Assembly: GCA_013203725.1 (NCBI GenBank)
Contig: JABMPK010000069.1
Location: forward strand, 1-11,060
Reading direction: 5' to 3'
DNA: 11,060 nucleotides
From: Candidatus Uhrbacteria bacterium
Lineage (GTDB): Bacteria; Patescibacteriota; Patescibacteriia; UBA9934; UBA11717
Shown here: positions 1-7,553 of the stretch, piece by piece
Position numbering within the stretch: position 1 is the stretch's first letter
How the letters are laid out: the number at the start of each line of letters is the position of its first letter
Made by a program: the position numbers and the translations under genes
Notes under the pieces: model-generated
Databases searched by the model: none
Seen by the model: the letters and a program-made list of their open reading frames with translations, nothing else
What the model was told of the DNA's origin: nothing

Positions 1-1311
<1,311 letters not shown>

Positions 1312-1336
1312 CTTTGCAAAAAAAATACATGTGCAT

Positions 1337-1363
1337 AACTCGACCCGAAAAGGTCGAGTTTTT
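1337..1363 (+). terminator. Intrinsic terminator after uvrA
   Basis: A perfect 9-bp stem, AACTCGACC (1337-1345) against GGTCGAGTT (1352-1360), closes a CGAAAA loop, and the 3' arm runs into five T residues (1359-1363). It lies 26 bases after the uvrA stop and directly in front of the -10 box of the next gene, so the two genes are separate transcription units. Confidence 0.88.
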
Positions 1364-1371
1364 GGTACAAT
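1363..1371 (+). promoter_or_regulatory. Extended -10 promoter of the surface-protein gene
   Basis: TGGTACAAT is a TGn-extended -10 box (TACAAT, 1366-1371) fused to the end of the upstream terminator. No convincing -35 sits 16-18 bases upstream, where the terminator stem lies. A start of transcription near 1378 would leave a leader of about 15 bases before the ATG at 1393, with no Shine-Dalgarno in it. The same TGn-TAnnAT form followed by GG recurs before 8528 and 9228. Confidence 0.6.
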
Positions 1372-1392
1372 GGCTATGAAATATATACATTT

Positions 1393-4300
1393 ATGACTAT
1401 AGCTTTTCGTTCGCAAAGAGTATTAATTTTGTTTTTCACATGTTTATTCTTCGGAATGTTCATGGGTGCAGCAGACGCCTCGGCGACTGTAAAATACTGG
1501 ATCGGCACTGGAGGTGACTCGTTTAACGATAACGCAAAGTGGTCAACAACAACCGGCGGCGTTAATGACACGACCGCGCCAGGTTCTAGCGACATCGCTA
1601 CTTTTGATGCTAACGGAAACACGAATGTTGCTCTTGATACTACTGTGAATGTGGATGGCATAGATATCAACTCAGGATATACTGCCACGTTGACACAGTC
1701 GGCTAGTGTAACAGTCACCGTAGGTGATGCTGACTACGATCAGGCCGACGGTATTTTTGCTGGAAGTGACGCTGCTATTGATATAGACGGAAGATTCATA
1801 CAAACTGGCGGCACTTTTACCGCGACAACAGGAACCATGTCATGGGGGACTATAAATGAATCAGTGGCAGACAACATGACTCTAACAGGGGGCACGTTCA
1901 ACCATAATGGTGGAACGGTAGTAATTGAAGGAAACTGCGGATCACATAACTGTAAGACTTTTGATGTGGACACCACGTTAACTTTGAATAATTTAACAAT
2001 GAGTAATGGAGGCAATTTTTCAGTGACGATCACTTCTGGCGATACTATTGTAGTTGAAGGCGATTATATAGCATCTAATGATGTTCACACAGGCATACTG
2101 GAGTTGCAGGGTAATGTTACAGCTACAACTGGCTCCCAGGGCACTGCGCTCGTAAACTTTACAGGAACGAATAACCAAGTAGTAGATCTCACAGGAGCCC
2201 TAGGTATATTCAATGGAAATATTACAGTTAATAAACCGAGTGGCGTTGTTAGATTCGACTCTGATGCTACTTTTGATGGTAGCGGTCAAACTTTCGATAT
2301 TACTTCTGGCGAGGTAGAGGCGAATGGCACCAATATAAATATAACTGGTGCTGCTATTACAATTGCTGCAAGTGGCACATTTACAGCCGGCACGGGTACT
2401 CACTTACTAAGACAGCTGTCATCAAGTGGCACGTTTAATGGGGACTCTTCTGATATTACAGTGGTGAATGGTTCGTTAGTGATTGGCGGCGGAACATTCA
2501 CTGCTCCGTCTGGAACTTTGAGCATTATTGATAATTTCACGCATACATCTGGAGCGACCTTTGTTCATAATGGAGGGACGCTTGATTTTTCAGGTAATAG
2601 TGGCGGGCGAACAATTGATGTCACAGCTTCCGAGACATTTGGCAGTATGATTTTTAATGACTCTGGCGGATGGACGGCAACTGTAGCAAGCAACGATATC
2701 TTAATACTCACTGGTGATCTTACGTTTACCAAGGGGCCGGTCAATACGAGCGGAACGAGTAATATTAGAGTAGATGGGAACGTCACAGTAGGATCAACTG
2801 CAGGAAACAGTACAATACCTATTACTTTTACAGGTAGCGGTAACTCAAGCTTTACGCTAGACGCGACCAAGATAGGTGTTCTTAATGGGGATATTTCTGT
2901 AGATAAGACTGGGGGCGATGTAACGCTGATGTCCGCACTGACAATGGATGCTGGCGGTCAGGACCTTACTTTGGTGGAAGGTCGTTTTAACGTGAATGGA
3001 CAAACACTGTCAGTTGTCGGCACGTTATCCGTTGAAAGCGGCGGAGACTACGCGATGACAGGAGACGAGTCAGCTCCAGCGCCTACTCTCGCTTCTGGTA
3101 GCATAGTAACCTACACTGCAACGTCGGGATCTAGGGTAATTCAAGACTATAACTATAGTCTTTCAACTTTAGGATTCGATGGTGTAGGTGGAACTTTCCT
3201 TATGACAGTCGGAGGAGAAACGGTAAACAACCTCACGATAACAAACGGCATATTTGATCTAAACGGGCAGATCCTTACGGTTAGCACTACCTTTAGTAAC
3301 AATGGCACCTTGAAACTGGAGGGCGGCGAAGCAACAGTGTCCCTTACCAATGATACAGACTCTGGCACGATCTACTATAAAGGAGACGGCTCGACACCAT
3401 ATACTGGTCTTAAGGCGGGTAACGATTACTTCAACCTAACATTCGACAACGCTGGCAACTCTTGGAACTTGAATGCGGCGCTGGATGTTGATGGTGATTT
3501 TGCTATTACAAATGGAGACGTTCAGACTGGCACGAATAACGTAAATGTAGCTGGCAACTGGACGGTAGCGGCGGCATATACCGCTGGATCTAACACCACA
3601 ACATTCGACGGAACTTCTGGCACGCAAACTGTGATCACCGGAGGAACGGGTGATAACTTTGACTTCAACAATGTTGTGATCAACAACAGTGGCACATGGG
3701 TTCAGATTTCTACAAACAGCATGGATATTGATGGATCGTTGACCATTACTGCTGGCACGCTTGATATGAACACCTTCAATCTTGCAGCGGCTACTTTCTC
3801 TAACAACGGAACTCTTCGTTTGCAAGGCGGTGAAACAGCGACCCTCGCCAACGACACAGACTCTGGCCTAATCTTCTACTCTGGAGATGGTGCAACTGCA
3901 TATACTTCACTTGCTGTTGGAGATTACTACTTTGATGTTGAGTTTGATAGCGGTGCAAACACCTGGACGCTGAATGCCGCGATGGACATTAACGGAGATC
4001 TTGATATTGCAAACGGTTCTCTTATAACAGGTGGTTTTGGAATAACGCTTGCAGGTAACTTTACAAATGCTGCAACTTTCACTCATGGATCAGGCGCGGT
4101 GACGTTAGACGGAACAGGTCAGTCTATAATAGGGGCCACTACTTTCTATAACCTCTCAAAGACTGTTTCGAGTGCAGATACTCTAACGTTCACAGCAACA
4201 GAGACACACGCGATAGACAATAACCTCACCCTTCAAGGTGCTGCAGGCCAACTGCTTTCCCTTGTTACAACATCTGGAGGATCAGCCGTTAACCTTGCAG

Positions 4301-5220
4301 CTGCTGGAACTGTAACGACGCAGTACTTGAGTGTACAAGACATTAACAACACTGGATCAACCATTCAGTGTACAAGCGGTTGTACAGACGTAAGCGGTAA
4401 CACAGGTTGGAACTTTGTTGCAGCAGGTGGAGGCGGCACCCCAACACCGGGAACCGGCCCAGCAGCTGCCGTGACTTCTGCAACCCTAATGTCTCCAAAC
4501 GGCGGCGAGATTTTGCAAGGAAACTCGATGTACAACATCACCTGGTCCGCTTCTGGAGATAGTCTAGATACGATCTCGCTACACTACTCCAAAGACAACG
4601 GACAGACATACTCGTTGATCGCAGCAAACGAGCCAAACGACGGCTCATACTCATGGACAGTTCCAAATGAGACGGCGGTAACAGGGAAGATACGAGTTGA
4701 TGCAGTAACAAGCACCGGAGGAGTCCTCATAGACGACTCATCAAACGCAAGTTTCTCCATTACTTCTATTACCGTTGTACCAGAACCCGAGATCACCGAG
4801 CCTGAGCAAACCGGTCCAGTCCTCGCCGAGATGCTTTCTCCAACAGGAGAGGTGCTCGAGATCCGCGAAGGCTCGCTCTTCCGTGGTGTTGAACTCTCAG
4901 GTGTATACCAAGTAGTAGACGGAACACGATACGTTTTCCCTAACGAAGAAACATTCCTATCATACTTCGCAGACTTCTCAGGAGTCCAACAAGTAAACGA
5001 CGATCAGCTCCGAGCGATCAAGTTTGGAGGCAGAATGATCATGAACGTTGGGCAACTCATAAAGATCCAATCAGACAACAGAGTGTATGTAGTGCTCGAA
5101 GGCGGAGTACTCCAACACATCCCAGACGAAGAAACCGCAATCTCAACCTACGGAGCAGACTGGGCGCAACTCGTCCACGACATCTCTGTGGTGTTCTGGT
5201 TCGACTACACGCATAGCTAG
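1393..5220 (+). CDS. Large secreted repeat-rich surface protein with CPR-type C-terminal domain
   Basis: A 1275-residue exported protein, probably a surface adhesin or S-layer-like component; the exact role is inferred. Residues 1-31 are a signal peptide (Arg at 6 and 9, a hydrophobic core at 10-25, A29-S30-A31 cleavage site). Residues 32 to about 1010 are Gly, Thr, Asn and Asp rich with short recurring phrases (FSNNGTL, HNGGT, AGNWT, DGDF), as expected for a beta-helix or beta-solenoid. A clear repeat of about 110 residues occurs twice (615-724 and 784-891). After a Pro/Gly linker (1017-1023) comes an Ig-like domain (about 1030-1124: SPNGGE, NITWSASG, SYSWTVPN, KIRVDA), similar to the Kre9/KNH-type repeats common in bacterial exoproteins. 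Residues 1160-1275 (RYVFPNEETF, GGRMIMNVGQLIKIQ, VYVVLEGGVLQHIP, YGADW) match the terminal domain I associate with CPR exported proteins. No sortase motif or C-terminal membrane anchor is visible. Codon use changes along the gene, and the stop codon lies inside a dispersed repeat. Confidence 0.93.
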   Translation: MTIAFRSQRVLILFFTCLFFGMFMGAADASATVKYWIGTGGDSFNDNAKWSTTTGGVNDTTAPGSSDIATFDANGNTNVALDTTVNVDGIDINSGYTATLTQSASVTVTVGDADYDQADGIFAGSDAAIDIDGRFIQTGGTFTATTGTMSWGTINESVADNMTLTGGTFNHNGGTVVIEGNCGSHNCKTFDVDTTLTLNNLTMSNGGNFSVTITSGDTIVVEGDYIASNDVHTGILELQGNVTATTGSQGTALVNFTGTNNQVVDLTGALGIFNGNITVNKPSGVVRFDSDATFDGSGQTFDITSGEVEANGTNINITGAAITIAASGTFTAGTGTHLLRQLSSSGTFNGDSSDITVVNGSLVIGGGTFTAPSGTLSIIDNFTHTSGATFVHNGGTLDFSGNSGGRTIDVTASETFGSMIFNDSGGWTATVASNDILILTGDLTFTKGPVNTSGTSNIRVDGNVTVGSTAGNSTIPITFTGSGNSSFTLDATKIGVLNGDISVDKTGGDVTLMSALTMDAGGQDLTLVEGRFNVNGQTLSVVGTLSVESGGDYAMTGDESAPAPTLASGSIVTYTATSGSRVIQDYNYSLSTLGFDGVGGTFLMTVGGETVNNLTITNGIFDLNGQILTVSTTFSNNGTLKLEGGEATVSLTNDTDSGTIYYKGDGSTPYTGLKAGNDYFNLTFDNAGNSWNLNAALDVDGDFAITNGDVQTGTNNVNVAGNWTVAAAYTAGSNTTTFDGTSGTQTVITGGTGDNFDFNNVVINNSGTWVQISTNSMDIDGSLTITAGTLDMNTFNLAAATFSNNGTLRLQGGETATLANDTDSGLIFYSGDGATAYTSLAVGDYYFDVEFDSGANTWTLNAAMDINGDLDIANGSLITGGFGITLAGNFTNAATFTHGSGAVTLDGTGQSIIGATTFYNLSKTVSSADTLTFTATETHAIDNNLTLQGAAGQLLSLVTTSGGSAVNLAAAGTVTTQYLSVQDINNTGSTIQCTSGCTDVSGNTGWNFVAAGGGGTPTPGTGPAAAVTSATLMSPNGGEILQGNSMYNITWSASGDSLDTISLHYSKDNGQTYSLIAANEPNDGSYSWTVPNETAVTGKIRVDAVTSTGGVLIDDSSNASFSITSITVVPEPEITEPEQTGPVLAEMLSPTGEVLEIREGSLFRGVELSGVYQVVDGTRYVFPNEETFLSYFADFSGVQQVNDDQLRAIKFGGRMIMNVGQLIKIQSDNRVYVVLEGGVLQHIPDEETAISTYGADWAQLVHDISVVFWFDYTHS
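3232..3564 (+). repeat. Surface-protein internal repeat, copy 1
   Basis: Encodes LTITNGIFDLNG ... FSNNGTLKLEGGE ... NDTDSGTIYYKGDG ... FDNAGNSWNLNAALDVDGDF ... VNVAGNWT (about residues 614-724). It aligns along its whole length with the copy at 3739-4065 at the protein level with a few small gaps, while the DNA has diverged, so the duplication is old. Confidence 0.8.
3739..4065 (+). repeat. Surface-protein internal repeat, copy 2
   Basis: Encodes LTITAGTLDMNT ... FSNNGTLRLQGGE ... NDTDSGLIFYSGDG ... FDSGANTWTLNAAMDINGDL ... ITLAGNFT (about residues 783-891). It is the partner of 3232-3564. Between the copies lies about 58 residues of related but less regular beta-rich sequence. Confidence 0.8.
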
Positions 5221-5267
5221 CACGTAGGGACGCCCTTCTGCGCGTCCGCACTAGCATATACCAGCAA
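5217..5267. repeat. 51-bp dispersed palindromic repeat, copy 1
   Basis: It runs from CTAGCACGTAGGG to CATATACCAGCAA and is identical at 50 of 51 positions to 5496-5546; the only change is C for T near the end. Inside is a 26-base core of the form GTAGGGAC-N12-GTCCGC (5224-5249), whose GGACGC and GCGTCC arms form a hairpin. GCTAG and CTAGC at the outer edges add an outer pairing. The repeat begins on the TAG stop codon of the surface-protein gene, so the gene ends inside it. Confidence 0.88.
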
Positions 5268-5274
5268 TTGTAAA

Positions 5275-5312
5275 TTGAAAATTATAAATCAAGATTCAAT
5301 TTGATAATTCAA
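5275..5312. repeat. AT-rich imperfect inverted repeat
   Basis: TTGAAAATTATAAAT (5275-5289) faces ATTTGATAATTCAA (5299-5312), an imperfect inverted repeat with about nine bases between the arms. It is almost pure A/T and contains no gene. It may be another mobile-repeat remnant, or simply an A/T-rich spacer. Confidence 0.45.
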
Positions 5313-5343
5313 AAAGGCGAAATTCGGTGAACACCGCTTTTTA
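5311..5343 (+). terminator. Possible terminator after the surface-protein gene
   Basis: An A-run and a T-run flank the short hairpin CGGTG-AA-CACCG (5325-5336). AAAAAGGCG can also pair with CGCTTTTT if one G is bulged. The pairing is imperfect and the loop of the tight hairpin is too small, so this is weaker than the terminator at 5545-5573. Confidence 0.35.
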
Positions 5344-5345
5344 CA

Positions 5346-5440
5346 TGTCATTCTGAGCTTGTCGAAGAACCCTCGTCGCACAATTTAACGAAGGTTCTTC
5401 GGCTACCGCTCCCTCCAAAGGCGGGCGCGGTAGAATGACA
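5346..5440. repeat. MITE-like palindromic element (TGTCATTCT family)
   Basis: A 95-bp element with perfect 9-bp terminal inverted repeats: TGTCATTCT (5346-5354) and AGAATGACA (5432-5440). Two inner hairpins are nested in it: CGAAGAACC (5363-5371) with GGTTCTTCG (5393-5401), and CTACCGC (5403-5409) with GCGGTAG (5427-5433). It resembles the TGTCATYCTGAGC...GAAG repeats scattered through many uncultured bacterial genomes. It encodes no protein and has no obvious target-site duplication, so any mobility would depend on another element. The element at 6030-6144 shares its outer end sequence. Confidence 0.75.
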
Positions 5441-5457
5441 GGATATAACACCAGCTC

Positions 5458-5483
5458 GTAGGGACAGGTCGCGACCTGTCCGC
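5458..5483. repeat. Third copy of the GTAGGGAC-N12-GTCCGC core
   Basis: It has the same 26-base layout as 5224-5249 and 5503-5528, but the 12 middle bases differ and turn positions 5462-5481 into a perfect 20-bp palindrome (GGACAGGTCG/CGACCTGTCC). The flank ...CGCTTCTAG also resembles the ...CGCACTAG of the other copies. Constant ends with a variable, self-complementary middle mark it as a REP-like family member. Confidence 0.8.
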
Positions 5484-5495
5484 TTCTAGAAAACA

Positions 5496-5546
5496 CTAGC
5501 ACGTAGGGACGCCCTTCTGCGCGTCCGCACTAGCATATATCAGCAA
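5496..5546. repeat. 51-bp dispersed palindromic repeat, copy 2
   Basis: Identical to 5217-5267 except for one base, and in the same orientation 279 bases downstream. The 26-base core lies at 5503-5528. Its last bases run straight into the stem of the terminator at 5545-5573. Two near-identical direct copies in 330 bases suggest a recent duplication or repeated insertion of the family. Confidence 0.88.
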
Positions 5547-5573
5547 AACCGAGCACATCCCGCTCGGTTTTTT
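5545..5573 (+). terminator. Strong intrinsic terminator, plus strand
   Basis: AAAACCGAGC (5545-5554) pairs with GCTCGGTTTT (5562-5571) around a seven-base loop, followed by a T-run (5568-5573). It is the best terminator downstream of the surface-protein gene, although 325 bases past its stop, so the mRNA may carry the palindromic repeats in a long 3' tail. Confidence 0.8.
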
Positions 5574-5581
5574 GCTTGCAT

Positions 5582-5613
5582 AAAAAAAAGCGACCGCCCG
5601 AGTGGCGATCGTC
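5582..5613 (-). terminator. Intrinsic terminator of the minus-strand 115-residue gene
   Basis: Read on the minus strand, GACGATCGCC and GGCGGTCGC form a stem with one internal mismatch around ACTCG, followed by eight T residues (A-run at 5582-5589 on the plus strand). It starts eight bases after the TGA stop of the gene ending at 5621 and lies back to back with the plus-strand terminator at 5545-5573. Confidence 0.75.
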
Positions 5614-5620
5614 TAGTAAT

Positions 5621-5968
5621 TCAGCTGGTCCGGCGCTTGGCTTCTTGAATGCGCTCGTCGTCCTGCGACATGTTCGGTTCGAGCCCAACCGTTGCAAGCA
5701 GACTGGTCCACTCGCGGAAGGACACTGGACCCGACCTCTGAATGCGCGTGAAATGCAGCTCGGACTTCAACGCGACCTCCCAAAAGTACCTTCTTCCAGT
5801 GGATACCCGTCTCAGGTGGCAGAGAACAGACACGAGCGTCGTCGCATTCCTGCCTGAAATCCCCAGACTTGCCTTGAGATCATCCTTCATCTTCTTGACC
5901 GGATGCTTCAGTAGCGGAATCTCGGTGCAAAGAAAATAAATCTGCTTTTCGCGTAGCTTTTCGTTCAT
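5621..5968 (-). CDS. Hypothetical protein, 115 residues
   Basis: I do not recognise a family. It is a small, probably cytosolic, basic and mostly helical protein without a signal peptide or membrane segment. The N-terminal third is Lys-rich (KHPVKKMKDDLKASLG), a central stretch reads SVLCHLRRVSTGRRYFWEVALKSEL, and the C-terminus is charged (SQDDERIQEAKRRTS). Two cysteines are present but form no metal-site pattern. Reality as a gene is well supported: GGAGGAG lies seven bases before the ATG, a TTGACA promoter lies upstream (5995-6023), and a terminator follows the stop. It stands alone, divergent from uvrC. The basic helical make-up would suit a nucleic-acid-binding protein, but that is a guess. 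An opposite-strand open frame (5576-5857) has none of these signals. Confidence 0.75.
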   Translation of the reverse strand: MNEKLREKQIYFLCTEIPLLKHPVKKMKDDLKASLGISGRNATTLVSVLCHLRRVSTGRRYFWEVALKSELHFTRIQRSGPVSFREWTSLLATVGLEPNMSQDDERIQEAKRRTS

Positions 5969-5994
5969 GTGCGGCTCCTCCCGATTAGGCCTTG

Positions 5995-6023
5995 AACCTA
6001 ACAGTAAAATCGTATACTGTCAA
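5995..6023 (-). promoter_or_regulatory. Promoter of the minus-strand 115-residue gene
   Basis: On the minus strand a perfect TTGACA (6018-6023) is followed after exactly 17 bases by TAGGTT (5995-6000), which carries a TGT extension directly upstream. The -10 box itself is weak. The Shine-Dalgarno GGAGGAG (5976-5982) and the ATG at 5968 follow. On the plus strand the same bases hold TTGAAC (5992-5997) and TATACT (6013-6018), 15 bases apart, a possible but weaker promoter towards uvrC. Confidence 0.6.
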
Positions 6024-6029
6024 TGTACC

Positions 6030-6144
6030 TGTCATCCTGGCACGTCGCTCGCGAGCGACGTGCCATGAGCGTGGTCGTTGGATCTCTCAAGGGGCGATCT
6101 CGAGTACAAGCTTGAGAGATCTTTCCGCTTCGGTCAAGATGACA
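6030..6144. repeat. MITE-like palindromic element in front of uvrC
   Basis: A 115-bp element whose ends, TGTCATCCTG (6030-6039) and CAAGATGACA (6135-6144), are inverted repeats with one mismatch. A central hairpin pairs GATCTCTCAAG (6081-6091) with CTTGAGAGATC (6111-6121). The left end resembles the common TGTCATCCTGAGCGTGGTCG repeat, interrupted by the palindrome at 6039-6064. The right end contains an in-frame ATG (6139) that could serve as an alternative uvrC start, and the element as a whole would form a structured uvrC leader. Confidence 0.75.
6039..6064. repeat. Perfect 26-bp palindrome nested in the MITE-like element
   Basis: GGCACGTCGCTCG is followed immediately by its exact reverse complement CGAGCGACGTGCC. 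Removing this palindrome plus the two bases after it restores a continuous TGTCATCCT-GAGCGTGGTCG, so it looks like a separate palindromic repeat inserted into an older one. It could also act as a strong cruciform or RNA hairpin. Confidence 0.85.
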
Positions 6145-6156
6145 AGATTGCCAAAT

Positions 6157-7512
6157 ATGATTTCCGCTCAAGTAAAAATCAAGAACGGAAAGCTCCCAGA
6201 TGGACCGGGGGTCTATTTTTATTACAATGAGGCGGGAGAGCTGTTGTACATTGGGAAGGCTACGAGCTTGAAGAGCCGGGTAGGTTCTTACTGGAACAAG
6301 AAGTACAAAAAAGACGATAGCTACGGACGGAAGATCATAAAGATGGTGAGCGAGATCGTTCGGATTGACTATGAGGAGACGGGCTCGGCGATAGAGGCGT
6401 TGGTACTCGAGGCTAACATGGTGAGACGGTTTAAACCGCATTACAATGCTTTATTGATGGACGACAAGAGTTTCTTGTTTCTTGTGTTCACGAATGACGA
6501 GTTCCCAAAGCCAATCTTTAAACGTGGGCTCGAGCTTTCGCGACAGGGGATCGACCCGTTTTCGTTGAAGCTTGATGCAAAAGCGAAGGAACGATACCTA
6601 GCGGTGTTCGGCCCGTTTACAAGTCCGCGCGCATTACGCAACGCGCTCGATCTTCTGCGATTTATTTTTCCATGGTCGACGTGCGAACCACCGAGTGTTA
6701 CTGGCAAGACTCGCCCTTGCTTTGACGCGCACATAAAGCGATGCCCGGGCGTCTGCACTGGGGCGATCTCAAAGCAGGACTATCGCAGGAGTATTCGCGG
6801 GATGATTCAGTTTTTTCAAGGAAAGCGTGGGTCAATCGTCGTGAAGTTGAAGTCGGACATGAAAAAGGCCGCCGTGAAGCTTGAGTTCGAAAAAGCTGGC
6901 ACGATGAAGCGCCAGATTCGATCGCTCGAGCATATTCGAGACATCTCGGTAATCACGAAAGACTTTGCGCCAATGCCATACGAGAATCCTGACAAAGACT
7001 ACGTAGACGCGCTTGGTCGCGTGGAGGCGTACGACATTAGTAATATTTCAGGAAAAGAGGCCGTCGGGAGCATGGTTGTGTTTGAGCATGGTCGTCCGGA
7101 GAAAGGGAAGTATCGGAAGTTTAAGATCAAGACGGTGGAGGGACCAAACGATGTTGCGATGATGAAGGAGATGATAACGCGTAGACTCAAGCGAGCTGAG
7201 ACTCATCCAAAGGCGTGGGAGTTGCCAGATGTTATGGTGATCGATGGCGGGAAGCCGCAGGTCAACGCCGTTCAGGCCGTGCTCGACGAACTCGAGATCA
7301 GAGTACCAATTGTCGGTCTGGCAAAAGGTCCCGATCGCAAACAAGACGTCCTGATCTACGACCACGCCGACGTATACCTAGCACGCATAGTCCACGCACA
7401 AAAGCCCTTGTTTCAAAAAGCACGCGACGAGGCACACAGGTTCGCGGTGGCGTACCATCGCAAGAGACGGGAGATGCGGGATGGGTTGGGGCGAAGAAAG
7501 ACATTGGGATAA
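6157..7512 (+). CDS. uvrC: UvrABC excinuclease subunit C, short form
   Basis: UvrC makes the two incisions around a lesion after UvrA and UvrB have marked it. Counting from ATG 6157 the protein has 451 residues. The GIY-YIG nuclease domain for the 3' cut is at the N-terminus (GVY 18-20, YIG 31-33, R41, and EALVLEANMVRRFKPHYN further on). Cysteines 176, 188, 196 and 200 have the same spacing as the iron-sulfur cysteines of E. coli UvrC. A helical UvrB-binding region follows. The RNase H-like domain for the 5' cut keeps D293 (YDISNISG), D363 (VIDGG) and H427 (EAHRFAV). Family members are usually near 600 residues; this one stops 24 residues after the catalytic His, so the tandem helix-hairpin-helix region is absent. 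No frameshift is visible, so it appears naturally short. ATG 6139 and TTG 5992 are in frame too, but lie inside repeat or promoter sequence and add unconserved residues. No clear Shine-Dalgarno precedes 6157. Confidence 0.93.
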   Translation: MISAQVKIKNGKLPDGPGVYFYYNEAGELLYIGKATSLKSRVGSYWNKKYKKDDSYGRKIIKMVSEIVRIDYEETGSAIEALVLEANMVRRFKPHYNALLMDDKSFLFLVFTNDEFPKPIFKRGLELSRQGIDPFSLKLDAKAKERYLAVFGPFTSPRALRNALDLLRFIFPWSTCEPPSVTGKTRPCFDAHIKRCPGVCTGAISKQDYRRSIRGMIQFFQGKRGSIVVKLKSDMKKAAVKLEFEKAGTMKRQIRSLEHIRDISVITKDFAPMPYENPDKDYVDALGRVEAYDISNISGKEAVGSMVVFEHGRPEKGKYRKFKIKTVEGPNDVAMMKEMITRRLKRAETHPKAWELPDVMVIDGGKPQVNAVQAVLDELEIRVPIVGLAKGPDRKQDVLIYDHADVYLARIVHAQKPLFQKARDEAHRFAVAYHRKRREMRDGLGRRKTLG

Positions 7513-7549
7513 AAAACACGCCGCCAGCAGTACGCTGGCGGCTTTCGTT
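7511..7549. terminator. Bidirectional terminator between uvrC and the convergent PNP-like gene
   Basis: A perfect 9-bp GC-rich stem, GCCGCCAGC (7520-7528) with GCTGGCGGC (7534-7542), has a five-base loop. A run of six A residues lies to its left and a T-rich tail (TTTCGTTT) to its right. It starts right after the uvrC stop and ends four bases before the stop of the minus-strand gene, so it can serve both. Confidence 0.85.
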
Positions 7550-7553
7550 TGTC

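Noticed and set aside
5217..5546. CRISPR array suggested by three 26-base repeat cores
   Set aside because: Spacing is irregular (208 and 19 bases between cores), the middle of one copy differs, another element sits between them and no cas genes are present; Cas4-like features at 9228 belong to a DUF2779 protein.
5576..5857. 93-codon plus-strand open frame
   Set aside because: It starts inside the terminator hairpin region and is antisense to the 115-residue gene, which has promoter, Shine-Dalgarno and terminator while this frame has none.
5992..6156. TTG start at 5992 for a longer UvrC (506 residues)
   Set aside because: The extra residues are encoded by the promoter region and the palindromic repeat element and resemble no UvrC N-terminus; family similarity begins just after ATG 6157.
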